Of a DNA stretch of 64,000 nucleotides, positions 49,059 to 60,664 are shown in pieces. The position numbers and the translations under genes are program-made. Below the pieces are notes generated by a model that was given only the letters and a program-made list of their open reading frames with translations, had not been told where the DNA came from and did not search any database. Source of the stretch: Osmia lignaria lignaria (lineage: Eukaryota; Arthropoda; Insecta; Hymenoptera; Megachilidae); contig NW_027478161.1 in assembly GCF_051020975.1 (NCBI RefSeq), positions 25,642,001 to 25,706,000 of the forward strand, given 5' to 3'. The first letter of the stretch is position 1. Every line of letters starts with the position of its first letter.

Positions 49059-51634
49059 TGATCAGACGCGTAGTTCTCGAGATATATCAAGATATTTAAA
49101 AGTTCCGAAGCCGCACCAACATAACAGAGATACAGAAACACCGTGGCCCATTTCTTTGAGATAACTCTGCACTACTGCGAGCTGCATATGCCACTTCCAG
49201 CTTAGCTGTGCAGAAGAAGTACAACAAGAAGAAGAAATAACTCGAAATATGTCCGTCAGGCCCCTTCCATTGAGATAAATCTGCAAATATCTCGGAAACG
49301 AAGCGAGCTATGGCAAAATGTTAAGAGACCTTATTTGTAGAGAATTAAGTTTCCTACTTTTTATGTTCTATGATATTTTTTGATCAGATGCGTAGTTCTC
49401 GAGATATATCAAGATATTTAAAAGTTCCGAAGCCGCACCAACATAATAGAGATACAGCAACACCGTGGCCCCTTTCTTTGAGATAACTCTGCACTACTGC
49501 GAGCTGCAAATGCCACTTCCAGCTTAGCTGGGCAGAAGAAGTACAACAAGAAGAAGAAATAACTCGAAATATGTCCGTCAGGCCCCTTCCCTTGAGATAA
49601 ATCTGCAAATATCTCGGAAACGAAGCGAGCTATGGCAAAATGTTAAGAGACCTTATTTGTAGAGAATTAAGTTTCCTACTTTTTATGTTCTATGATATTT
49701 TTTGATCAGATGCGTAGTTCTCGAGATATATCAAGATATTTAAAAGTTCCGAAGCCGCACCAACATAATAGAGATACAGCAACACCGTGGCCCCTTTCTT
49801 TCAGATAACTCTGCACTATTGCGAGCTGCAAATGCCACTTCCAGCTTAGCTGTGCAGAGGAAGAACAACAAGAAGAAGAAGTATCTCGAAATATGTCCGT
49901 CAGGCCAGTTCCTTTGAGCTGAATCTGCAAATATCTCGGAAACGAAGCGAGCTATGGCAAAATGTTAAGAGACCTTTTTTGTAGAGAATTAAGTTTCCTA
50001 CTTTTCATGTTCTATGATATTTTTTGATCAGATGCGTAGTTCTCGAGATATATCAAGATATTTAAAAGTTCCGAAGCCGCACCAACATAATAGAGATACA
50101 GAAACACCGTGGCCCCTTTCTTTGAGATAACTCTGCACTACTGCGAGCTGCAAATGCCACTTCCAGCTTAGCTGTGCAGAAGGAGAACAACAAGAAGAAG
50201 AAATATCTCGAAATATGTCCGTCAGGCCCCTTCCCTTGAGATATATCTGCAAATACCTCGGAAACGAAGCGAGCTATGGCAAAATGTTAAGAGACCTTTT
50301 TTGTAGAGAATTATGTTTCCTACAATTTATGTTCTATGATATTTTTTGATCAGAAGCGTAGTTTTCGAGATATATCGAGATATTTAAAAGTTCCGAAGCC
50401 GCACCAACATAATAGAGATACAGAAACACCGTGGCCCCTTTCTTTGAGATAACTCTGCACTAGTGCGAGCCGCAAATGCCACTTCCAGCTTAGCTGTGCA
50501 GAAGAAGAACAACAAGAAGAAGAAATATCTTGAAATATGTCCGTCAGGCCCCTTCCCTTGAGATATATCTGCAAATATCTCGGAAACGAAGCGAGCTATG
50601 GCAAAATGTTAAGAGACCTTTTGTGTAGAGAATTATGTTTCCTACAATTTATGTTCTATGATATTTTTTGATCAGAAGCGTAGTTTTCGAGATATATCGA
50701 GATATTTAAAAGCTCCGAAGCCGCACCAACATAATAGAGATACAGAAACACCGTGGCCCCTTTCTTTGAGATAACTCTGCACTAGTGCGATCCGCAAATG
50801 CCACTTCCAGCTTAGCTGTGCAGAAGAAGAACAACAAGAAGAAGAAATATCTCGAAATATGTCCGTCAGGCCCCTTCCCTTGAGATATATCTGCAAATAC
50901 CTCGGAAACGAAGCGAGCTATGGCAAAATGTTAAGAGACCTCTTTTGTAGAGAATTATGTTTCCTACAATTTATGTTCTATGATATTTTTTGATCAGAAG
51001 CGTAGTTTTCGAGATATATCGAGATATTTAAAAGTTCCGAAGCCGCACCAACATAATAGAGATACAGAAACACCGTGGCCCCTTTCTTTGAGATAACTCT
51101 GCACTAGTGCGAGCCGCAAATACCACTTCCAGCTTAGCTGTGCAGAAGAAGAACAACAAGAAGAAGAAATATCTCGAAATATGTCCGTCAGGCCCCTTCC
51201 CTTGAGATAAATCTGCAAATTTCTTGGAAACGAAGCGAGCTATGGCAAAATGTTAAGAGACCTTTTTTGTAGAGAATTAAGTTTCCTACTTTTTATCTTC
51301 TATGATATTTTTTGATCAGATGCGTTGTTCTCGAGATATATCAAGATATTTAAAACTTCCGAAGCCGCACTAACATAATGGAGATACAGAAACACCGTGG
51401 CCCCTCTCTTTGAGATAACTCTGCACTATTGCGAGCTGGAAATGCCACTTCCAGTTTAGCTGTGCAGAAGAAGAACAACAAGAAGAAGAAATATCTCGAA
51501 ATATGTCCGTCAGGCCCCTTCCCTTGAGATAAATCTGCAAATATCTCGGAAACGAAGAGAGCTATGGCAAAATGTTAAGAGACCTTTTTTGTAGAGAATT
51601 AGGTTTCCTACTTTTTATGTTGTATGATATTTTT
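49059..51634. repeat. Mixed monomers after the seven-mer block
   Basis: Eight 322 bp monomers start at 49059, 49381, 49703, 50025, 50347, 50669, 50991 and 51313. The first two share GAAGTACAAC and AATAACTCG. The next three to five show CTACTGCG or GTGCGAGCCG variants, and CAAATACCTCGG marks the ends of 50025 and 50669. The one at 51313 has CACTAACATAATGG, which gives a TAG stop in the minus-strand frame. No clear higher-order period. Confidence 0.7.
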
Positions 51635-51971
51635 TGATCAGAAGCGTAGTTTTCGAGATATATCGAGATATTTAAAAGTTCCGAAGCCGCACCAACATAA
51701 TAGAGATACAGAAACACCGTGGCCCCTTTCTTTGAGATAACTCTGCACTATTGCGAGCTGGAAATGCCACTTCCAGTTTAGCTGTGCAGAAGAAGAACAA
51801 GAAGAAGAAGAACAAGAAGAAGAAGAAATATCTCGAAATATGTCCGTCAGGCCCCTTCCCTTGAGATAAATCTGCAAATATCTCGGAAACGAAGAGAGCT
51901 ATGGCAAAATGTTAAGAGACCTTTTTTGTAGAGAATTAAGTTTCCTACTTTTTATGTTCTATGATATTTTT
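51635..51971. repeat. Longest monomer, 337 bp, with 15 bp purine-tract expansion
   Basis: The purine tract at about 51787-51828 is lengthened by 15 bp, with GAAGAAGAACAAGAA repeated. It is the only monomer longer than 323 bp in the window. The gain is a multiple of three because the tract itself is a GAA/CAA trinucleotide repeat, so the minus-strand frame stays open. Replication slippage in the tract is the likely cause. Confidence 0.9.
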
Positions 51972-52293
51972 TGATCAGATGCGTAGTTCTCGAGATATAT
52001 CAAGATATTTAAAAGTTCCGAAGCCGCACCAACATAATAGAGATACAGAAACACCGTGGCCCCTTTCTTTGAGATAACTGTGCTCTATTGCGAGCTGTAA
52101 ATGCCACTTCCAGCTTAGCTGTGCAGAAGAAGAACAACAAGAAGAAGAAATATCTCGAAATATGTCCGTCAGGCCCCTTCCCTTGAGATAAATCTGCAAA
52201 TATCTCGGAAACGAAGAGAGCTATGGCAAAATGTTAAGAGACCTTTTTTGTAGAGAATTAAGTTTCTTACTTTTTATGTTCTCTGATATTTTT
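51972..52293. repeat. Single monomer before the second seven-mer block
   Basis: A 322 bp monomer with ACTGTGCTCTATTG and GAGCTGTAAATG, related to the one at 52294 that opens the next block. It follows the GAAGAGAGCTATGG variant shared with 51538, 51893 and 52210. Confidence 0.8.
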
Positions 52294-54547
52294 TGATCAG
52301 ATGCGTAGTTCTCGAGATATATCAAGATATTTAAAAGTTCCGAAGCCGCACCAACATAATAGAGATACAGAAACACCGTGGCCCCTTTCTTTGAGATAAC
52401 TGTGAACTATTGCGAGCTGTAAATGCCACTTCCAGCTTAGCTGTGCAGAAGAAGAACAACAAGAAGAAGAAATATCTCGAAATATATCCGTCAGGCCCCT
52501 TCCCTTGAGATAAATCTGCAAATATCTCGGAAACGAAGCGAGCTATGGCAAAATGTTAAGAGACCTTTTTTGTAGAGAATTAAGTTTCCTACTTTTTATC
52601 TTGTATGATATTTTTTGATCAGATGCGTAGTTCTCGAGATATATCAAGATATTTAAAAGTTCCGAAGCCGCACCAACATAATAGAGATACAGAAACACCG
52701 TGGCCCCTCTCTTTGAGATAACTCTGCACTATTGCGAGCTGGAAATGCCACTTCCAGTTTAGCTGTGCAGAAGAAGAACAACAAGAAGAAGAAATATCTC
52801 GAAATATGTCCGTCAGGCCCCTTCCCTTGAGATAAATCTGCAAATATCTCGGAAACGAAGAGAGCTATGGCAAAATGTTAAGAGACCTTTTTTGTAGAGA
52901 ATTAGGTTTCCTACTTTTTATGTTGTATGATATTTTTTGATCAGATGCGTAGTTCTCGAGATATATCAAGATATTTAAAAGTTCCGAAGCCGCACCAACA
53001 TAATAGAGATACAGAAACACCGTGGCCCCTTTCTTTGAGATAACTCTGCACTATTGCGAGCTGCAAATGCTACTTCCAGCTTAGCTGTGCAGAAGAAGAA
53101 CAACAAGAAGAAGAAATATCTCAAAATATGTCCGTCAGGCCCCTTCCCTTGAGATAAATCTGCATATATCTCGGAAACGAAGTGAACTATGGCAAAATGT
53201 TAAGAGACCTTTTTGGTAGAGAATGAAGTTTCCTACTTTTTACGTTCTATGATATTTTTTGATCAGATGCGTAGTTCTCGAGATATATCAAGATATTTTA
53301 AAGTTCCGAAGCCGCACCAACATAATAGAGATACAGAAACACCGTGGCCCCTTTTTTTGAGATAACTGTGCACTACTGCGAGCTGGAAATGCCACTTCCA
53401 GTTTAGCTGTGCAGAAGAAGAACAACAAGAAGAAGAAATATCTCGAAATATGTCCGTCAGGCCCCTTCCCTTGAGATAAATCTGGAAATATCTCGGAAAC
53501 GAAGCGAGCTATGGCAAAATGTTAAGAGACCTTTTTTGTAGAGAATTAAGTTTCCTACTTTTTATCTTCTATGATATTTTTTGATCAGATGCGTAGTTCT
53601 CGAGATATATCAAGATATTTAAAACTTCCGAAGCCGCACCAACATAATAGAGATACAGAAACACCGTGGCCCCTTTCTTTGAGATAACTCTGCACTAGTG
53701 CGAGCTGCAAATGCCACTTCCAGCTTAGCTGTGCAGAAGAAGAACAACAAGGAGAAGAAATATCTCGAAATATGTCCGTCAGGCCCCTTCCCTTGAGATA
53801 AATCTGCAAATATCTCGGAAACGAAGAGAGCTATGGCAAAATGTTAAGAGACCTTTTTTGTAGAGAATTAAGTTTCCTACTTTTTATGTTCTATGATATT
53901 TTTTGATCAGATGCGTAGTTCTCGAGATATATCAAGATATTTAAAAGTTCCGAAGCCGCACCAACATAATAGAGATACAGAAACACCGTGGCCCCTTTCT
54001 TTGAGATAACTGTGCACTATTGCGAGCTGTAAATGCCACTTCCAGCTTAGCTGTGCAGAAGAAGAACGACAAGAAGAAGAAATATCTCGAAATATGTCCG
54101 TCAGGCCCCTTCCCTTGAGATATATCTGCAAATACCTCGGAAACGAAGCGAGCTATGGCAAAATGTTAAGATACCTTTTTTGTAGAGAATTATGTTTCCT
54201 ACAATTTACCTTCTATGATATTTTTTGATCAGAAGCGTAGTTTTCGAGATATATCGAGATATTTAAAAGTTCCGAAGCCGCACCAACATAATAGAGATAC
54301 AGAAACACCGTGGCCCCTTTCTTTGAGATAACTCTGCACTATTGCGAGCTGCAAATGCCACTTCCAGCTTAGCTGTGCAGAAGAAGAACAACAAGAAGAA
54401 GAAATATCTCGAAATATGTCCGTTAGGCCCCTTCCCTTGAGATGAATCTGCAAATATCTCTTAAACGAAGCGAGCTATGGCAAAATGTTAAGAGACCTTT
54501 TTTGTAGAGAATTATGTTTCCTACAATTTATGTTCTATGATATTTTT
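52294..54547. repeat. Second seven-monomer family (2254 bp), copy 1
   Basis: Monomers start at 52294, 52616, 52938, 53260, 53582, 53904 and 54226. Five of the seven recur at 2254 bp offset. Markers: CTGTGAACTATTG with ATATATCCGTC; CCCCTCTCTTTG with GCTGGAAATG; TGCATATATC with GAAGTGAACTATGG; GATATTTTAAAG with AATCTGGAAATATC; TTAAAACTTCC; GAACGACAAG with CAAATACCTCGG; and CTCTTAAACG. This is a different monomer set from the seven-mer at 42-49 kb. Confidence 0.83.
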
Positions 54548-56801
54548 TGATCAGAAGCGTAGTTTTCGAGATATATCGAGATATTTAAAAGTTCCGAAGC
54601 CGCACCAACATAATAGAGATACAGAAACACCGTGGCCCCTTTCTTTGAGATAACTGTGAACTATTGCGAGCTGTAAATGCCACTTCCAGCTTAGCTGTGC
54701 AGAAGAAGAACAACAAGAAGAAGAAATATCTCGAAATATATCCGTCAGGCCCCTTCCCTTGAGATAAATCTGCAAATATCTCGGAAACGAAGCGAGCTAT
54801 GGCAAAATGTTAAGAGACCTTTTTTGTAGAGAATTAAGTTTCCTACTTTTTATCTTCTATGATATTTTTTGATCAGATGCGTAGTTCTCGAGATATATCA
54901 AGATATTTAAAAGTTCCGAAGCCGCACCAACATAATAGAGATACAGAAACACCGTGGCCCCTCTCTTTGAGATAACTCTGCACTATTGCGAGCTGGAAAT
55001 GCCACTTCCAGTTTAGCTGTGCAGAAGAAGAACAACAAGAAGAAGAAATATCTCGAAATATGTCCGTCAGGCCCCTTCCCTTGAGATAAATCTGCAAATA
55101 TCTCGGAAACGAAGAGAGCTATGGCAAAATGTTAAGAGACCTTTTTTGTAGAGAATTAGGTTTCCTACTTTTTATGTTGTATGATATTTTTTGATCAGAT
55201 GCGTAGTTCTCGAGATATATCAAGATATTTAAAAGTTCCGAAGCCGCACCAACATAATAGAGATACAGAAACACCGTGGCCCCTTTCTTTGAGATAACTC
55301 TGCACTATTGCGAGCTGCAAATGCCACTTCCAGCTTAGCTGTGCAGAAGAAGAACAACAAGAAGAAGAAATATCTCGAAATATGTCCGTCAGGCCCCTTC
55401 CCTTGAGATAAATCTGCATATATCTCGGAAACGAAGTGAACTATGGCAAAATGTTAAGAGACCTTTTTGGTAGAGAATGAAGTTTCCTACTTTTTACGTT
55501 CTATGATATTTTTTGATCAGATGCGTAGTTCTCGAGATATATCAAGATATTTTAAAGTTCCGAAGCCGCACCAACATAATAGAGATACAGAAACACCGTG
55601 GCCCCTTTTTTTGAGATAACTGTGCACTACTGCGAGCTGGAAATGCCACTTCCAGTTTAGCTGTGCAGAAGAAGAACAACAAGAAGAAGAAATATCTCGA
55701 AATATGTCCGTCAGGCCCCTTCCCTTGAGATAAATCTGGAAATATCTCGGAAACGAAGCGAGCTATGGCAAAATGTTAAGAGACCTTTTTTGTAGAGAAT
55801 TAAGTTTCCTACTTTTTATCTTCTATGATATTTTTTGATCAGATGCGTAGTTCTCGAGATATATCAAGATATTTAAAACTTCCGAAGCCGCACCAACATA
55901 ATAGAGATACAGAAACACCGTGGCCCCTTTCTTTGAGATAACTGTGCACTATTGCGAGCTGTAAATGCCACTTCCAGCTTAGCTGTGCAGAAGAAGAACG
56001 ACAAGAAGAAGAAATATCTCGAAATATGTCCGTCAGGCCCCTTCCCTTGAGATATATCTGCAAATACCTCGGAAACGAAGCGAGCTATGGCAAAATGTTA
56101 AGATACCTTTTTTGTAGAGAATTAAGTTTCCTACTTTTTATGTTCTATGAGATTTTTTGATCAGATGCGTAGTTCTCGAGATATATCAAGATATTTAAAA
56201 GTTCCGAAGCTGCACCAACATAATAGAGGTACAGAAACACCGTGGCCTCTTTCTTTGAGATAACCCTGCACTATTGCGATCTGCAGATGCCACTTCCAGC
56301 TTAGCTGTGCAGAAGAAGAACAACAAGAAGAAGAAATATCTCGAAATATGTCCGTCAGGCCCCTTCCCTTGAGATAAATCTGCAAATATCTCGGAAACGA
56401 AGCGACCTATGGCAAAATGTTAAGAGACCTTTTTTGTAGAGAATTATGTTTCCTACAATTTACCTTCTATGATATTTTTTGATCAGAAGCGTAGTTTTCG
56501 AGATATATCGAGATATTTAAAAGTTCCGAAGCCGCACCAAAATAATAGAGATACAGAAACACCGTGGCCCCTTTCTTTGAGATAACTCTGCACTATTGCG
56601 AGCTGCAAATGCCACTTCCAGCTTAGCTGTGCAGAAGAAGAACAACAAGAAGAAGAAATATCTCGAAATATGTCCGTTAGGCCCCTTCCCTTGAGATGAA
56701 TCTGCAAATATCTCTTAAACGAAGCGAGCTATGGCAAAATGTTAAGAGACCTTTTTTGTAGAGAATTATGTTTCCTACAATTTATGTTCTATGATATTTT
56801 T
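54548..56801. repeat. Second seven-monomer family, copy 2, with two altered monomers
   Basis: Monomers start at 54548, 54870, 55192, 55514, 55836, 56158 and 56480. Positions 1 to 4 and 7 match copy 1. Position 5 (55836) joins the front of 53582 (TTAAAACTTCC) to the back of 53904 (ACTGTGCAC, GAACGACAAG, CAAATACCTCGG). Position 6 (56158) is replaced by a monomer otherwise found at 59377. The net length is still exactly seven units. Confidence 0.82.
56158..56479. repeat. Displaced monomer, near twin of 59377-59698
   Basis: This monomer shares a rare combination with 59377: upstream ATGAGATTTTTTG, AACCCTGCAC, GCGATCTGCAGATGCC and GCGACCTATGG. By eye the two are identical from the TGATCA landmark to near the end of the unit, where the spacers differ (TACCTTC here, TATGTTC at 59.7 kb). 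The neighbours on both sides differ from those of 59377. A gene-conversion tract or a double exchange of about one monomer would explain it. Confidence 0.78.
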
Positions 56802-59800
56802 TGATCAGAAGCGTAGTTTTCGAGATATATCGAGATATTTAAAAGTTCCGAAGCCGCACCAACATAATAGAGATACAGAAACACCGTGGCCCCTTTCTTT
56901 GGGATAACTCTGCACTATTGCGAGCTGGAAATGCCACTTCCAGTTTAGCTGTGCAGAAGAAGAACAACAAGAAGAAGAAATATCTCGAAATATGTCCGTC
57001 AGGACCCTTCCCTTGAGATAAATCTGCAAATATCTCGGAAACGAAGCGAGCTATGGCAAAACGTTAAGAGACCTTTTTTGTAGAGAATTATGTTTCCTAC
57101 AATTTATGTTCTATGATATTTTTTGATCAGAAGCGTAGTTTTCGAGATATATCGAGATATTTAAAAGTTCCGAAGTCGCACCAACATAATAGAGATACAG
57201 AAACACCGTGGCCCCTTTCTTTGAGATAACTCTGCACTATTGCGAGCTGCAAATGCCACTTCCAGCTTAGCTGTGCAGAAGAAGAACAACAAGAAGGAGA
57301 AATAACTCGAAATATGTCCGTTAGGCCCCTTCCCTTGAGATAAATCTGCAAATATCTCGGAAACGAAGCGAGCTATGGCAAAATGTTAAGAGACCTTTTT
57401 TGTAGAGAATTCAGTTTCCTACTTTTTATCTTCTATGATATTTTTTGATCAGATGCGTAGTTGTCGAGATATATCAAGATATTTAAAAGTTCCGAAGCTG
57501 CACCAACATAATAGAGGTACAGAAACACCGTGGCCTCTTTCTTTGAGATAACTCTGCACTATTGCGAGCTGCAAATGCCACTTCCAGCTTAGCTGTGCAG
57601 AAGAAGAACAACAAGAAGGAGAAATAACTCGAAATATGTCCGTTAGGCCCCTTCCCTTGAGATAAATCTGCAAATATCTCGGAAACGAAGCGCGCTATGG
57701 CAAAATGTTAAGAGACCTTTTTTGTAGAGAATTCAGTTTCCTACTTTTTATCTTCTATGATATTTTTTGATCAGATGCGTAGTTGTCGAGATATATCAAG
57801 ATATTTAAAAGTTCCGAAGCTGCACCAACATAATAGAGGTACAGAAACACCGTGGCCTCTTTCTTTGAGATAACTCTGCACTATTGCGAGCTGCAAATGC
57901 CACTTCGAGCTTAGCTGTGCAGAAGAAGAACAACAAGAAGAAGAAATATCTCGAAATATGTCCGTCAGGCCCCTTCCATTGAGATGTATCTGCAAATATC
58001 TCGGAAACGAAGCGAGCTATGGCAAAATGTTAAGAGACCTTTTTTGTAGGGAATTATGTTTCCTACAATTTATGTTCTATGATATTTTTTGATCAGAAGC
58101 GAAGTTTTCGAGATATATCGAGATAATAAAAGTTCCGAAGCCGCACCAACATAATAGAGATACAGAAACACCGTGGCCCCTTCCTTTGAGATAACTCTGC
58201 ACTATTGCGAGCTGGAAATGCCACTTCCAGTTTAGCTGTGCAGAAGAAGAACAACAAGAAGAAGAAATATCTCGAAATATGTCCGTCAGGCCCGTTCCTT
58301 TGAGCTGAATCTGCAAATATCTCGGAAACCAAGCGAGCTATGGCAAAACGTTAAGAGACCTTTTTTGTAGAGAATTATGTTTCCTACAATTTATGTTCTA
58401 TGATATTTTTTGATCAGAAGCGTAGTTTTCGAGATATATCGAGATATTTAAAAGTTCCGAAGCCGCACCAGCATAATAGAGATACAGAAACACCGTGGCC
58501 CCTTTCTTTGAGGTAACTCTGCACTATTGCGACCTGCAAATGCCACTTCCAGCTTAGCTGTGCAGAAGAAGAACAACAAGAAGAAGAAATATCTCGAAAT
58601 ATGTCCGTCAGGCCCCTTCCCTTGAGATAAATCTGCAAATATCTCGGAAACGAAGCGAGCTATGGCAAAATGTTAAGATACCTTCTTTGTAGAGAATTAA
58701 GTTTCCTACTTTTTATGTTCTATGATATTTTTTGATCAGATGCGTAGTTGTCGGGATATATCAAGATATTTAAAAGTTCCGAAGCTGCACCAACATAATA
58801 GAGGTACAGAAACACCGTGGCCCCTTTCTTTGAGATAACTCTGCACTATTGCGACCTGCAAATGCCACTTCCAGCTTAGCTGTGCAGAAGAAGAACAACA
58901 AGAAGAAGAAATATCTCGAAATATGTCCGTCAGGCCCCTTCCCTTGAGATAAATCAGCAAATATTTCGGAAACGAAGCGAGCTATGGCAAAATGTTAAGA
59001 TACCTTTTTTGTAGAGAATTAAGTTTCCTACTTTTTATGTTCTATGATATTTTTTGATCAGATGCGTAGTTGTGGAGATATATCAAGATATTTAAAAGTT
59101 CCGAAGCTGCACCAACATAATAGAGGTACAGAAACACCGTGGCCCCTTTCTTTGAGATAACTCTGCACTATTGCGACCTGCAAATGCCACTTCCAGCTTA
59201 GCTGTGCAGAAGAAGAACAACAAGAAGAAGAAATATCTCGAAATATGTCCGTCAGGCCCCTTCCCTTGAGATAAATCTGCAAATATCTCGGAAACGAAGC
59301 GAGGTATGGCAAAATGTTAAGATACCTTTTTTGTAGAGAATTAAGTTTCCTACTTTTTATGTTCTATGAGATTTTTTGATCAGATGCGTAGTTCTCGAGA
59401 TATATCAAGATATTTAAAAGTTCCGAAGCTGCACCAACATAATAGAGGTACAGAAACACCGTGGCCTCTTTCTTTGAGATAACCCTGCACTATTGCGATC
59501 TGCAGATGCCACTTCCAGCTTAGCTGTGCAGAAGAAGAACAACAAGAAGAAGAAATATCTCGAAATATGTCCGTCAGGCCCCTTCCCTTGAGATAAATCT
59601 GCAAATATCTCGGAAACGAAGCGACCTATGGCAAAATGTTAAGAGACCTTTTTTGTAGAGAATTATGTTTCCTACAATTTATGTTCTATGATATTTTTTG
59701 ATCAGAAGCGTAGTTTTCGAGATATATCGAGATATTTAAAAGTTCCGAAGCCGCACCAACATAATAGAGATACAGAAACACCGTGGCCCATTTCATTGGG

Positions 59801-60664
59801 ATAACTCTGCACTATTGCGAGCTGGAAATGCCACTTCCAGTTTAGCTGTGCAGAAGAAGAACAACAAGAAGAAGAAATATCTCGAAATATGTCCGTCAGA
59901 CCCCTTCCCTTGAGATAAATCTGCAAATATCTCGGAAACGAAGCGAGCTATGGCAAAATGTTAAGAGACCTTTTTTGTAGATAATTATGTTTCCTACAAT
60001 TTACGTTCTATGATATTTTTTGATCAGAAGCGTAGTTTTTGAGATATATCGAGATATTTAAAAGTTCCGAAGCCGCACCAACATAATAGAGATACAGAAA
60101 CACCGTGGCCCCTTTCTTTGAGATAACTCTGCACTATTGCGACCGGCAAATGCCACTTCCAGCTTAGCTGTGCAGAAGAAGAACAACAAGAAGAAGAAAT
60201 ATCTCGAAATATGTCCGTCAGGCCCCTTCCCTTGAGATAAATCTGCAAATATCTCGGAAAGGATGCGAGCTATGGCAAAATGTTAAGAGACCTTTTTTGT
60301 AGAGAATTATGTTTCCTACAATTTATGTTCTATGATATTTTTTGATCAGAAGCGTAGTTTTCGAGATATATCGAGATATTTAAAAGTTCCGAAGCCGCAC
60401 CAACATAATAGAGATACAGAAACACCGTGGCCCCTTTCTTTGAGATAACTATGCACTATTGCGAGCTGCAAATGCCACTTCCAGCTTAGCTGTGCAGAAG
60501 AAGAACAACAAGAAGAAGAAATATCTCGAAATATGTCCGTCAGGCCCCTTCCCTTGAGATAAATCTGCAAATATCTCGGAAACGAAGCGAGCTATGGCAA
60601 AATGTTAAGAGACCTTTTTTGTAGAGAATTAAGTTTCCTACTTTTTATGTTCTATGATATTTTT
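56802..60664. repeat. Mixed monomers with local single-monomer duplications
   Basis: Twelve monomers start at 56802, 57124, 57446, 57768, 58090, 58411, 58733, 59055, 59377, 59699, 60021 and 60343. Adjacent pairs share private changes: 57446 and 57768 (GTTGTCGAG, ATTCAGTTTCC, TATCTTC), 57124 and 57446 (AAGGAGAAATAACTCG), 58733 and 59055 (GTTGTCGGG or GTTGTGGAG). The monomer at 58090 is 321 bp through a 1 bp loss near 58126 (GAGATAATAAAAG). Confidence 0.75.
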
